Assembly: GCA_029891385.1 (NCBI GenBank)
Contig: CM057232.1
Span: forward strand, 69,155,824-69,219,823
Origin: Erythroxylum novogranatense
Lineage: Eukaryota > Streptophyta > Magnoliopsida > Malpighiales > Erythroxylaceae
Direction: 5' to 3'
Length of the DNA: 64,000 bases
Shown here one piece after another: positions 11,201 to 22,639 of the stretch. The notes under the pieces were generated by a model. It was not told where the DNA came from. It did not search any database and saw only the letters and a list, made by a program, of their open reading frames with translations. A program made the translations under genes and the position numbers. Numbering within the stretch: position 1 is the first letter of the stretch; the number at the start of each line of letters is the position of its first letter.

Positions 11201-12222
11201 TATAGCATACTTGATAGGCTAAGATACTTTACTGCCCATTTAACTTGTATAACTTGAGTATGGAGCTTAGTGGCATACCTGGTAGAACCTGACTAACGAA
11301 TGAATTCATGATAGTGGTTTCCCTGTCTTCCTTATTTTTAAAAATTTTGCCTCATTTAAGATAAAGACCCTGTAGTTTAGTACCTGATCGTGTCTATATC
11401 TGCTGAAAATTCAATTGTGTCTGCTGAAAATTCAAACTTTTTCTGAATATCTCTTGTAACTGATAACTTGAGAAATAGTACAATGTATTCACTTTAGTTT
11501 ATTCAATTACCATCAATTAATTATAAGGTCGAACTTTGTTGGTGTCATCTGCTACGTTTTCATTGTACCGTATCAGTGGAAATTGGGATTTGAAGACTAT
11601 AGTTCCTCACCAATGCAAAGTGTCAGAGGTGAAGCTTCCTGCATACTTTATGGAATGGATCAATTTGAAGGATGTCTATCAAAATTTCTATAATCCAAAA
11701 CAAGAGGTAAGTCTATTGAATCACATGACCATGAGATTTTAGAAAGAACTTTTTCCTGGCCATAATTTAAATGATCTGACAGTGGAAAAAGAGAGTTTCG
11801 TGGAATGTTCTCCCTGTTTAAAATTTCCCATCAACAGATTTGTGAGATCTGTTTCAGTGTTGTGAAGCGGAGCTTCATCACTGTCTTGACTGATTCTAGG
11901 AAGTTCATGGGAAGTCGAGCTTTTTCATTTTTTTGGGTTGGGGTGGGCAGAGGAGCCCCTTAATCTTCATGGTCTGATGGTTTTATCTTTCTGTTTGTTT
12001 TGCTTTGATTATGAACGGCAGGCCAGAGGGATGAGGGCAATGATGGATCAACTTAGAATACCAATATTAGGGAGTCACCATCTTGGAATTGATGATACTA
12101 AGAACATTGCAAGGGTCTTGCTGCGGATGCTTGCTGATGGGGCAGTAATACCAATAACTGCAAGGAGGAGCCCTGCTTCTCCAGACAATGTTAACTTTTT
12201 GTACAAGAATCGCATAAGATAG
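8212..12222 (+). CDS. ERIL1: ERI-1-like DEDDh 3'-5' exonuclease, six exons
   Basis: Exons 8212-8472, 8632-8834, 9269-9349, 10644-10769, 11577-11706 and 12022-12222 join in frame (1002 nt, 333 aa) with GT...AG at every intron. Residues 1-75 are Ser-rich and poor in acidic residues, like a chloroplast transit peptide. A Cys/His cluster (CLYYSQGKC ... FNHDC) follows. The exonuclease fold then has all five DEDDh residues: D127 and E129 (FLVLDLEG), D228 (CGNWD), H287 and D292 (HHLGIDD). Plant ERIL1/ERL1 is reported to trim chloroplast rRNA 3' ends; animal and fission-yeast ERI-1 also degrades siRNA. The start is the first ATG of the frame. Intron 3 carries a tandem duplication and a copia element lies 300 bp downstream. 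The catalytic core looks intact, so the gene is probably functional. Confidence 0.92.
9611..10261. repeat. Tandem duplication (~320 bp, two copies) in ERIL1 intron 3
   Basis: Copy 1 (about 9611-9936) and copy 2 (about 9931-10261) share long phrases in order: ggttcaaggcttc, gtagaagaaggg, gagattcactttaagatc, gagggatggcatctactt, tgattatgtatagctaatg, gacttcttgtgagaaaatg. Offset is 320 bp at the left end and 326 bp at the right end. I estimate about 90% identity by eye. It lies wholly within the intron between exons 3 and 4. I do not recognise the unit as a known transposon. Confidence 0.9.
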
Positions 12223-12522
12223 GTGCCTCCTACCGAGGTATTCTTTTTCTTGGGTTTATAATAAAAAGGTGATTTCATATATTTGTTTGGCAGTTCTAAT
12301 CAAGGTGGATAGTATTGAATGAATGTGTTTAAGATTCTACGTGATTAGTCCGATAATAATTCAAGTAAAATGAGTTGAAGCTGCACATTTTGATGCAAAT
12401 GCCAAGAACATTATAGAGAACCTATTATTCAAAATTATTAATTCTGCGTTGCAGATTGGACGCACGTACTGTCAACTCAGGGTAATAGGAAATAACATAT
12501 CATGAATGCTATTAGTTGACAT
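12223..12522. other. 3' flank of ERIL1
   Basis: AT-rich, no coding frame. It should hold the ERIL1 3' UTR and polyadenylation signal, for which I see no unambiguous AATAAA. The copia target site is at 12518-12522. Confidence 0.4.
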
Positions 12523-12814
12523 TGTTATAAAACCAGAATTACAATTTCAGAGTATTTGGGAGAGAAGACTTATTCTTATAAGTTCATTTCTTATCTCTCT
12601 TTCATCAAACCTTCTATTTATAGTATATTTCAAACACTTAATACACATGTGACCACCTACTCCATATGTGTTATTGTGTTAGGTAAAACTAAACCAATAA
12701 TCACCTACTTCATTCTTGTGTTAGGTAAAACCAAATCAATCCATATGTACACTAACTATTAAATGGTGTATTTACAATTAGTGATACACCATATTATTTC
12801 TATATTTTATAACA
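12523..12814 (-). repeat. 3' LTR of the copia element
   Basis: It matches 16557-16848 over its full length with scattered substitutions and a few small indels, by eye about 94-95% identity. It includes a short internal direct repeat (ttgtgttaggtaaaac, twice, about 43 bp apart). Element 3' end is at the left because the element is on the minus strand. Confidence 0.93.
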
Positions 12815-13334
12815 CACCCCCTTGGTGTGCCATATAATTGTCTCTTCTCTGGCCTTTAAACGCATTTGGTGTTGCCTCGTTAAAAACCTTATCAGGAAAA
12901 ACTCAGTGAGATAAAAACCATGATAAGGGAAAAAGAGTGCAACTGCATAAGCTCTCCCTCATTGAACACAATGAGCTCTTCCTCATAAATTTTTTAAATG
13001 TCGCATTCCAATCTTGTGGACATGTTTCCTGAAAGGTATAGTAGGAAGTGTCTTTGTGAAAAGATCTGCAGCATTGTTGCTTGATTGAATATACTGGATG
13101 TTGATTTCTTTGTTCTTGTCGAAATCTTGGGTGAATTGGAAAAATTTCGAAGGGATATGTTTGGTTCTATCACTTTTGATATAACCCTCCTTTATTTGAA
13201 CAATACATGCTGCATTGTCTTAAAATATGATTGTTGGTTCTTTGTTGGTCGATAAGCCACAAGTTATTAAAATGTGGTGCGTCATTGACCTTAACCATAC
13301 ATATTTTCGAACTTCTTCGTGAAGTCTGATGATT

Positions 13335-14353
13335 TCAAAGCGTGATTTGAAGAAGTAGCAACAAGTATTTGTTTACGTGAGCGCCAAGAAATTGCGATTT
13401 TCTCCATACGTAAATACATAACCAGCTTGGAATCGGCTTTATGCGGATCGATAAGTAACTCGCATCTGCATAACCAACCAAAACTTGTTTTGCATTTTTA
13501 GTGTAAAATAATCTCAAATCAATTGTACCTTGAAGATAACGGAATAGATGTTTAATTCCATTCCAGTGCCTTTTAGTTGAAATGAACTAAATCTTGCTAG
13601 TAGATTAACAAAAAAAGCTATATCGTGTCTAAGACTGATTAGCAAGATACACGAGAGCTCTATTAGACTCGGATATGACGTTTCGAATCAAGAATTTCTT
13701 CGTTTTTCTTCCGGGCTTAAATGGATCATTCTCGACATTAAGCGATCTACCAACCATTAGTGTACTTATGAGTTGCTTTATCCATATTAAAACGCTGAAT
13801 ACCTTTTACAGATATGTCGATTGATGCACAAATATTACGCTGGTCATGTTCAATTTGCGGACCAAGACAATATTTAGTTTTTCAAGATCTTTCATTTCAA
13901 ATTCCTTCTTTAAGTAATCCACTTGTTTCTTGGATTTCTTTAGCGATAATGATATTCAAATCGTCAACATAGGCAAATGATAATCACATATTCGGATGTT
14001 GTTTTTTTATAAAACGCAAGGGCAAATAGACTATTTATATATCATTTCTTTAGTAGATACTCGCTTGACGATTGTACGCGTCGTCAGTTGCTTTAATCCA
14101 TATAAGGATCTTTGCAATTTGTTGAATACTTTTCCTTTGGTTGTGATTTTAATCTTGCAAGCATTTTGAATCCTTCGAGGATTTTCATGTAAATATCACT
14201 ATCAGTGATCCGTCTGCAAGTATAATAACATCCATAAGACGCATTTCTCGAAGAACTATTGTCGATTAAATATCTAAACGTAATTGTATCCATAATGCGA
14301 GAGTATGTTTGTTCATAGTCGATTATGGGTCTTTGAGAAAACCTCAGCAACAA
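13335..14353 (-). pseudogene. RT and RNase H remnants of the copia element
   Basis: The 14093-14353 frame reads FSQRPIIDYEQTYSRIMDTI TFRYLI-like text and later DSDIYMKILEGFKM, the start of a copia RT. The 13335-13517 frame reads LFYTKNAKQVLVGYADASYL, the start of copia RNase H, whose following text is frameshifted. Between them (13520-14090) only short fragments survive. The left part, 12830-13330, holds the remaining RNase H text in broken frames. Confidence 0.8.
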
Positions 14354-15062
14354 GTCGAGCCAGATCTCTCAATCTCATTTTTCTCATTTCGTTTTCGAAC
14401 AAAACTCATTTGTAACTCTATGTGCTTTACACTTTGGGGTGTAAGGACAATAGATCCAAACACTTTACGCTTGTTAAGAGAATTTAATTCACTTCAATAG
14501 CATCTTCCATTGAACTCAATCATGTTTATTTTGACATTCAATGATAGATCTTGATTCGGGATCTTCATTTTCATTGATGATATCACATCTTATAGCGTAA
14601 GAAAATATTTTATCAATCTCTTTCATATCATTTCGGTCCATAATTCTTTTGTGTGAATATAATTAATTGAGATTTTCGATTAATCTCGGTTTGTGTCTCT
14701 TCCTGGGACACTATCCTCATCTTGTGTTTCTAACTAACACTTTTGTCTATATTAGGGTCATTAATCACATTTGCTCCTTTTCTTTTCGAGGATTTTTATC
14801 TTTAGAACCGATTGGTCTACCACGCTTCACGCGTCTTTGTAGATTCATAGTGATCATTTTCTCGATTGTCCTTTTGGGATTTCAATCCGGCGAGAGCATT
14901 TGCTAATGGTATAAATGATTTAGTCATTCTTTTGTATCGTGAAAGCGTCGGTAATTGATTTGCAATTCTTTGCAAATGCACAATTTTTGCACTTTTGTTT
15001 CGCATTGTTTTGTCGTTGATCGAGATCTGATAATGATGGTTCGCACTATATAATTTCTTTCA

Positions 15063-16310
15063 TCATTGTTTATTATCTCCTCCCATGTCGGAAAGTATTT
15101 TCATCAAATGATAATCAAAGAAACGCGTCTTTGTAAACATATCACCCGTTTGAGGTTTAAAATATCTAATAATAGATGTACTTTCATAGCCGACATATAT
15201 CTCCAATCTTCTTTGAGGTCCCATTTTACTACGTTGTGGTGGTGCAATAGGCACATATACTGCACAACCAAAAATTCTCAAATGAGAGATATTTGGTTCT
15301 TGACCAAATGCAAGTTGTAGTGGGGAGTATGTATGATATGTACTTGATCGGATGCGAATTAATGCCTCAGCATATAAAATTGCATGACCCCATACGGAAA
15401 TTGGAAGCTTTGTTATCATCATCAATGGTCTAGCGATAAGCTGAAGGTGTTTAATTAAAGATTCAACTAAACCATTTTGAGTATGCACATAAGCAACAGG
15501 ATACTCGACCATAATCCCAGTTGATATACAATAGTCATTGAAAGTTTGGGATGTGAATTCACCAGCATTATCGAGTCTGACTTTCTTTATTGTATAGTCA
15601 AGAAATTGTGCTCGTAATTTAATAATTTGTGCAAGAAATCTTGAAAATGCCATATTACAAGTTGATAGTAGACAAACGTGAGACCATCTGCTGGAGGCAT
15701 CTATCAATACCATAAAATATCGAAATGGTCCACATGGTGGATGAATGAGTCCACATATATCACCTTGAATACGTGCAAGAAAAGCAGGTGATTCAAATTT
15801 TATTTTAGCTGGTGATGGCCTTATGATCAGTTTTCCAAGAGAACAAGATGTACATGAACTCTTATTTATTTGAGTAATCATTTTGTTATTCAATGGATGT
15901 CCATGTGTATTCTCAATTATTTTTCGCATCATTGTTGATCCTGGATGACCCAGACGATCATGCCAAATAGAGATTATTGAAGGATCAATGCGTTTTGCTT
16001 TAACTACTATATTAGATTCAATCACATTTATATATGTATAATGTAATCTAGTAGGGATCATTGATAGTTTTTCCAATATGTTTATCTTTCCTGATTGACA
16101 GGTTGTAAGATACATATATTTCATATTTTCCTCAGTTGCAGACTGAGTATCATATTTATGAGAATATATATCATTAAAACTCAACAAATTTCTTTTAGAC
16201 TTTAGCGCAAATAAGGCATCATGTATTGAGAATTTTGTGCCATTTGACAATGTGAAATTTGCCTTGCCAATTCCTTCAATCAAGTCTGTAGGACCTAATA
16301 TTGTGTTCAC
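15063..16310 (-). CDS. Copia pre-integrase and integrase ORF, intact
   Basis: An uninterrupted 415-residue frame. N-terminal ~120 residues match the gag_pre-integrase region and include the zinc-binding text IWHDRLGHPG and CTSCSLGK (H-x4-H, C-x2-C). The integrase core follows: QGDICGLI (first catalytic D), VRLDNAGEFTSQ (second D) and NGLVESLIK (catalytic E), then FGCAVYVPI and GYESTSIIRYF of the C-terminal region. Protease text (NLCIPDSGTTHTIM) lies upstream at about 16340-16430 and is separated by a stop codon, so this is a fragment of a polyprotein. It has stayed open while RT has not. Confidence 0.88.
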   Translation of the reverse strand: MNTILGPTDLIEGIGKANFTLSNGTKFSIHDALFALKSKRNLLSFNDIYSHKYDTQSATEENMKYMYLTTCQSGKINILEKLSMIPTRLHYTYINVIESNIVVKAKRIDPSIISIWHDRLGHPGSTMMRKIIENTHGHPLNNKMITQINKSSCTSCSLGKLIIRPSPAKIKFESPAFLARIQGDICGLIHPPCGPFRYFMVLIDASSRWSHVCLLSTCNMAFSRFLAQIIKLRAQFLDYTIKKVRLDNAGEFTSQTFNDYCISTGIMVEYPVAYVHTQNGLVESLIKHLQLIARPLMMITKLPISVWGHAILYAEALIRIRSSTYHTYSPLQLAFGQEPNISHLRIFGCAVYVPIAPPQRSKMGPQRRLEIYVGYESTSIIRYFKPQTGDMFTKTRFFDYHLMKILSDMGGDNKQ

Positions 16311-16556
16311 AATTGTTTTTGTTGGTTTTAATTATGAAAAGAACCTCTTATCTTTCATGATAGTGTGCGTTGTGCCACTATCTGGTATGCATAAATTATC
16401 ATTATTTTCCGCTCCTCTTACATAATGATCCATATCAAAAGTTTGTTTGATGTACGTAAACCGAAGAACGTTTGTACGATGTAGGTAGACGGAAGAACCT
16501 TATGATTGCTTGATGTTGATAAGCCGAATTTTAGAAATGAGAGCTTCGTGCTGATA

Positions 16557-16848
16557 ACGTGTTATAAAACCGTAATTACAATTTCGAGTATTTGGGAGAA
16601 GACTTATTCTTATAAGTTCATTTCTTATCTCTCTTACATCAAACCTTCTATTTATAGTACATTTCAAACACCTAATACACATGTGACCATCTACTCCATA
16701 TGTGTTATTGTGTTAGGTAAAACCAAACCAATAATCACCTACTTTATTCTTGTGTTAGGTAAAACCAAACCAATCCATATATACACTAACTATTAAATGG
16801 TGCATCTACAATTAGTGGTACACCATATTATTTCTATCTTTTATAACA
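16557..16848 (-). repeat. 5' LTR of the copia element
   Basis: Partner of 12523-12814, with the same TG...CA ends. On the minus strand the bases after it read cgttatcagcacgaagc, the expected place of the primer-binding site. It shares TATCAG with the standard plant initiator-Met site TGGTATCAGAGC but is not that site, so the primer is unclear. Confidence 0.92.
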
Positions 16849-17540
16849 TACATCAATTTTTGTTTTAGTTATTCTTGTGATTTTACAATATAGAATTAAT
16901 TAAATTACTTTATTAATTATCATAACAAAATCTCTACTTGATTACTATTTACTATTATTGTTAAGTTTAAAATTTCAACTAGTATATTATTGCCTAGCTG
17001 TGTATTTGTGATTGTAAAACAACTATTGCCAATTGGGACTCGTTGAAGGACGATGAGAATTGAAATATTTTAAGCATCTTTGATGACCTGTCAAAGATGC
17101 TTCCTCTAGGCATCAGATTACAGACGCTTCCTCAAGGACATTGTCAGAGGCATACGTTAGGTAATAGTCAGAAGAAAAGAGAGAAAAAAGGCGAAGAAAT
17201 ATTTTGATGCAGGAATTGGCCTGAGATGGACAAAACAAAGGAAAAAGGGTTCTTGGCTAATTGCTACTGTAATGCGTCCATTAAAGCTGGGATGGAGGTT
17301 ATTTACGTAGCGTATGGCGTATGATGCTCTCCTTATTGGTGGAGACAGATGATATGATAAAAAAATTCTATCTTTCTGTGTCTACGGTTAGTTGCTGTCC
17401 TAACTAATTTTTGTTCTATCTCTTAATAACAAAAATATAAAATTTTGTTCCTTCTAAAAGAAGGACAAAATTTCTTGGGTCTATCTTCGAAACAAAACAC
17501 ACAAACAACTTTCAAAAATATCCCTTCGTTCACTTAAGTA
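16849..17540. other. Spacer with a short perfect hairpin
   Basis: No gene seen. Arms aagcatctttga (17072-17083) and tcaaagatgctt (17091-17102) are perfect reverse complements around a 7-base loop. This is not followed by a clear T-run and has no adjacent gene, so I do not call it a terminator or a miRNA. Confidence 0.5.
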
Positions 17541-18115
17541 ATTTATTGTTATTATTATTATTATTATTGTTGTTGTTATTATTATTATTAATTGTTGTTA
17601 TTATTATTATAAATTTTGTATTTATTATTATTATTATTATCATTATTATTATTAATTTTATTATGCGAAATTAATTATTTTATTATTATTATTAATTATT
17701 GTTATAAATTTTCTATTTATTATTATTCTTATTATTATTAATATTATTTTTATTAATTTTATTATAAGAAATTAATTTCTTCTTCTTATTCTTCTTATTA
17801 TTATTAATTTTATACTTAAGAAATTAATTATCTTATTATTATTATAATTAATTAATTAATTATTGTTATTATTATTATTAATTATTATAAATTTTGTACT
17901 TATTATTGTTATTATTATTAATTATTGTTATAAATTTTCTACTTATTATTATTCTTTTATTATTAATAATATTATTTTTATTAACTTTATTATATGAAAT
18001 TAATTATCTTATTATTATTATTATTAATTTTGTACTTATTATTTTATTTTTATTTTATTTTATTATAAGAAATTAATTATCTTATTATTTTTATTATCAA
18101 TTTTGTACTTATTAC

Positions 18116-18167
<52 letters not shown>

Positions 18168-18216
18168 TATTACTATAAATTTTGTACTTATTATTATTAT
18201 TGTTGTTGTTGTTGTT

Positions 18217-18273
<57 letters not shown>

Positions 18274-18417
18274 CAAGATTAATTTTTTATCATTATTATA
18301 CATAATTAATTTTCTTATTATTACTGTGATTATTAAATTCCTTATTATTATTAATTTTCTTCCTCTTCTTCTATTATTATTATACAAAATTAATTTTTTA
18401 TTGTTATTGTTATTATT
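17541..18417. repeat. Long TTA/ATT microsatellite with higher-order units
   Basis: Nearly 0.9 kb of TTA/ATT triplets, broken by short recurring phrases: gaaattaatt (five places, about 17667-18075) and attttgtacttatt (about 17889, 18027, 18101, 18180). These phrases define a looser higher-order repeat. The purest runs are 18115-18165 and 18222-18271. Open frames here encode only Leu/Ile or Asn runs and are not genes. Confidence 0.95.
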
Positions 18418-21400
18418 TGTTGGACCCTGTTTTCGGAGCCCAACATTCGGAGACACAAAACGAAAGCAAACTCACTCTTCTATTTCAGGACAGATTTTGG
18501 GAAACTTCCTACTGGAATTTCAATTTGACTTCTTCAGAACATTTGTTTCCCATTGTCTTAAGTTTTTAATGATATCAAAATCATTCAATTTGGTTTAGAA
18601 ATCTGAAAGTTATGACCTTAATACTTTTGGACTTTTCTTAGACTAAAACCATACACTATACTCAATTTTACTTCAGAAATTGAAAATCTTAGAGACTGAA
18701 TTAAAATTTGATTCCTTCAGATAATTTGTGGCTCTAAGTCTCTAGTTTATTTAGAGACAATAATTATCGCATTTAGATCTCTACAGATTAAGATATCACT
18801 AAAATACTGAAGCATGTTCAGTAAAAATATCCAACTCATACTCTTCCAACCGATCCCCTCACTTTAATTCAATCAATCTTTTTTAAATTGATACCAAAAG
18901 ATATAAATTTTTGCGGAGAGATAGGGGAATGTGTTATGAATCCAATGCTTAAAAAATTAGGTCATTTAGAGGTCAGACGATAAAATAATGGTCAAAAGAG
19001 TAGAACATGTTCATGCTAGGGGGAAGGACCCGCGGGTCGTGATCGTTCAAATGCACAATCATGACCTGCGCAAGCACTGCCGGGAAGTTGCGATCGCGAC
19101 TTTCCCTTCCTGCTTTTCTTCTATGACTTGTGTTGTTAAAAAGGGCATAACTTTTATTACAAATATCGGATTAAGGTCATTCAAAGACCATTTTGAAGAG
19201 GACTTCTAGACTTACAATTTCCTTGAAGACCTAAAAAATAATTTTTGCTTCTATAAGGGTCAAAATTTAAAATCAATGTAGTTGTCCCGAATGTCCATCC
19301 TAAACAACATCACAAATTTCTAATGATCATATCTCTCAACTTTATTGTCTAAAAATTTCATACTTTACATCAATGGAAAGCTAGAAAGATAAGCTACAAC
19401 TTTTAAGAAGATAATTTTGTCTAATTCAACCTAGATCAATCCAGCTTTTTTACTGAAATCAGAAACCCAATTTCACCCTTATAAGAAACTTGAAATTGCA
19501 ATGTACAACTTAGAAAGTCATGAGCATAATCATTCAAATACCATCTTCACTTCATTAAACTCCCCAATCTCTACTCATTTGACTCATCCCTTACAACTAA
19601 TTCGCATCCTTCATAAAAATCCTTTCTTTCCTTTTTTCATAATATCTCACTTATAAGCAACAACAATTCATGTTTAAAGTTCATCAACTCAAGTGGATAA
19701 CTTCGTCAAGTATATCTAATTCCAACTCAACAACACCCATACGCAATTCATATTTCATTAACAATAAAATAGGAGTTTACAATGCTTTAATGGCATTCCA
19801 AGCTACATTACATCATCGGTATTGAAATCTAAAATACAAAAGATGCCAAATCCAATAATTCTCAAAATGCATCTAAAGTCTTATTTTTACAAAATCTAAC
19901 TTAATATACAGAAACATTGCAAAAATAGAATGATGTCTCGTCTTTTGATTACTCGATCTCATTTTCTTCACTTGAAGAAGGGAAGGAGAATGAGGGTGAG
20001 CTTAAAAGCTCGTGAGTAACAATTTATAATCAATAACAAGCAAAACCATTGAAATTATTCGTTTGTCATAGAAAATTCTTATTGAATTCAAGAAAAACAA
20101 AGTTCTCAACCAATTCACAATAATATAAATCATGTATGCATCAACTTGACAATTCACAGATGCAATGCACAACAAATAGCTCGAGAGTTCTGTGAAATGA
20201 AATGGAGAAATCGAAATTTACACCGTGAACAAAACGAGTCTGATTTATTAGGATCTCGTAGCTTCAAGCGGGCAACCGGGAGAAGGCTATGGATCAACGT
20301 GCACATGACTACCCGTTCACAAAAAAATTTATGCTTAATTTAGTCAATCACAAATTCGTACTCTCATGCTTCTTTCATTTCATCATATTCTCATATTTTT
20401 CATGCTTTTTTCTTCTTTTCATTCAATTCAAAATGTCATAACCTTTTTCAAGGTATAGCATGGTCATAATTCATCATGTATTTTCAAATCTTCACAACAA
20501 TTCAAATTCATGCAATTTAAGCATAAACACACAAGTAAGGCATTTACCCATCACACAACAACTATAAACATATTACCCACATTCACAACGATTCAAACCA
20601 AATCAATTAAGCATGTACACACATAAAAAAAATTCTTTAAATCATTTAAGAGTAATATATGCACATTTATGAAGTAATTGAAATCATTTTTATTCTCTTG
20701 ATTTGGAAAAACTTTATTGGTTCTCTTGAAATCCAAACTCAAATGTTCCCTTCCATTTGCTTTTGGATAGGGTTTCTCTTGATTTCCTAAAACAAACAAA
20801 TCTTTTATTCAATTCCAATTCAAAAAAATCTTTAAAACTTCAAAATCACAACAAATGAAATTAACACAAATCAAGCTCAAATCTAACCTACCCATAATCC
20901 ATCTAGGTTAGAATACCCAATCCTAGTTTAGAAACCCAAAAATCAATGGGTTCTCTTAAATCATCTTCTAACACAAAAACTCTTTCTGTATTTACTCCAT
21001 CATTCTCAACACAATCCATTTCTTTAATAAAGTAAGAAGAAAAGATGATTACTTACCTTAAGAAGCTTGATTTCTTCTTTTTCCCACAATTTTCCTCCTT
21101 CTTCCCTAGCTTCTTCGATTTTTCTTCTCTTCTTTTCTTTCTCTCACATTTCTTTTCTCTTCTCATCTCACACTCACAACATTCTCTCTTCTTCTTCAAA
21201 TTTTAAGACAAGGTTTTAGTTGTCTTTCCCATTTTGCCCCTCATTTAACTAGTCATTCCATATTTACCCATCTTTTGTCTTTATAACTAACATCTTATAC
21301 TTCTAACTCTTTCACTAATGATCATGGAAAAATTGAAGGAATTTGATAATACTTCCTTATAGAAAAATGTTCCTTATTGTCTTAATTTTCTAATGATAAT

Positions 21401-21817
21401 AAAATCGTTCAATTTGGTTTGGTAATATAAAAGTTATACCCTAAACATTTCCAAACTGTTCTTATACTGAAACAATATTCTATGCTCGACTTTCATCCAA
21501 AAAGTGATATTCTTATAGATTGAATTAAAAATCGATTTCATCAGAAAATTGTAGCCCTATATCCCTAGTTTACTCCAAATCAAAAATTATTCCATTTGGA
21601 TAACCAAAGAAAAAGTTATGGCTAATATTCCGAAGCATACTCAATGAACATATTTCAACTACATTTTTCAGCTTTTTGACTTCCAACATTTCACATATAA
21701 CCTATCTTGTACCTAAATCATTTCTTACCTAGAATTCTTCTTCCTTTTACACATGAATAATCGCTAATAATTTCTCATTTAATAGTTTTAACTTTCAAAA
21801 AAGTTCTAGATTCAACA
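18418..21817 (-). mobile_element. Solo LTR of a Del/Tekay-like Ty3/gypsy retrotransposon
   Basis: Read on the minus strand it begins TGTTGAATCTAG and ends CAGGGTCCAACA. Both outer flanks are ttatt (18413-18417 and 21818-21822), a perfect 5-bp target duplication inside the TTA microsatellite. Many segments match, in reverse complement, the plus-strand LTR at 28182-30709: the block at about 19765-19800 (30372-30410), 20150-20320 (29780-29955), and the AG-rich leader and caagtaagta at 21045-21130 (28440-28560). No primer site or pol sequence adjoins it, as expected after LTR-LTR recombination. Internal direct repeats of about 300 bp (18510-18830 and 21345-21650) are diverged copies of one another. 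Short open frames such as 20146-20343 reflect LTR similarity only. Confidence 0.85.
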
Positions 21818-22240
21818 TTATTATTATTATTTGTTAACTTTTTTACTAATAAAAATCATTCGTTTTAAAATAATCAATGAATTACATATTTTCAATTATA
21901 TTATACTGTAGGGGTACTTTAGTTATTGACACTATTTTTTATGTTCTGTCAATTGCAACCAAACATATTTTTGTCCTCGAGATGAATATAGTTTTATCTG
22001 TTTTGTCTATCACAACCAAATACCTCACTGTCTTCAATTTTGTTCGCTCGCTCCAAATTTTTGTTTCGTTAAAATCTCTGATATGGGAGACAAGAACCAT
22101 ACTACAAGCTTATAGTAGCCTAGGGCCTAATACACTAGATGAGCGAGTTATTAAGATTATAACCTTTGAATCTACTTTCCAAATACATGGTTATAAAGAA
22201 ATATCAAATCATAGACAACTTTCTAAATAGAGGAGTTATT
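21818..22240. other. Spacer between solo LTR and LINE insertion
   Basis: Begins with residual TTA repeats (21818-21834), then AT-rich sequence. The frame at 21877-22230 (+) resembles nothing I know. The LINE target duplication occupies 22224-22240. Confidence 0.4.
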
Positions 22241-22465
22241 TTTATTTTTATTTTTGCGTAAATGAAAAATAACAACAAATTACATAATACGTCTAAGGGA
22301 GGCAATCTTCGACAGATCCTCTTCTAAGAGTAGGTGGCACCTAATGGGTGAAATCACAAAATAAGTGACCCCTATCTCAAAATGACTAGCATAATTCGCA
22401 AGCCAGTCAACACATCTATTACCCTCTGAAAAAATATGTCGATGTGTAACAATCCTCCAGTTACA
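22241..22465 (-). mobile_element. 5'-truncated LINE with RNase H tail and 17-bp target duplication
   Basis: The 17-mer taaatagaggagttatt occurs at 22224-22240 and again at 22466-22482. Between them, on the minus strand, a frame (22460 down to the stop at 22280) reads WRIVTHRHIFSEGNRCVDWL and ANYASHF. This is the C-terminal part of the RNase H domain (RVT_3 type) found in plant L1-like LINEs. It is followed by an A-rich tail of AAAAAT units at 22241-22258. A severe 5' truncation, A-rich 3' end and long target duplication are the signature of target-primed reverse transcription. Only about 60 codons survive. Confidence 0.88.
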
Positions 22466-22639
22466 TAAATAGAGGAGTTATTGAGGGTTACAACATGCCA
22501 CGCTAATATGGACATCAGGAAGAAAAGTAGGATGTACCATAAATACATCATATCTAGTGACGTTGCTTGCTTAGGAGAAAAGATTCTTCTGTTCCAGTAA
22601 GCCTTTGACAACCTTACTTCGCACAGACTTAATTACAAG

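Larger units (their letters stand above)
12523..16848 (-). mobile_element. Ty1/copia retrotransposon with both LTRs, gag deleted
   Basis: Near-identical terminal repeats of about 292 bp start TGTTATAAAA and end TTTTATAACA at both ends. Flanking pentamers are gacat (left) and tacat (right), a 5-bp target duplication with one mismatch. On the minus strand a purine-rich ...ccaagggggtg tract abuts the 3' LTR (12815-12830). Downstream of the 5' LTR come protease, integrase, RT and RNase H in copia order. Only about 250 bp separate the 5' LTR from the first pol-like sequence, so gag is missing. Protease has a stop codon and RT/RNase H are heavily broken. This copy could not move by itself. Confidence 0.93.

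Noticed and set aside
17072..17102. Perfect 12-bp hairpin as a terminator or miRNA
   Set aside because: Too short for a plant miRNA precursor, no T-run and no adjacent gene.
17894..18598. Open frames encoding Leu/Ile or Asn runs
   Set aside because: Microsatellite translations.
20146..20343. Frame resembling one at 29675-29944 on the other strand (REFxxxKxxNRxLxREQNES)
   Set aside because: Similarity is explained by the two LTR copies of one family in opposite orientation; neither looks coding.
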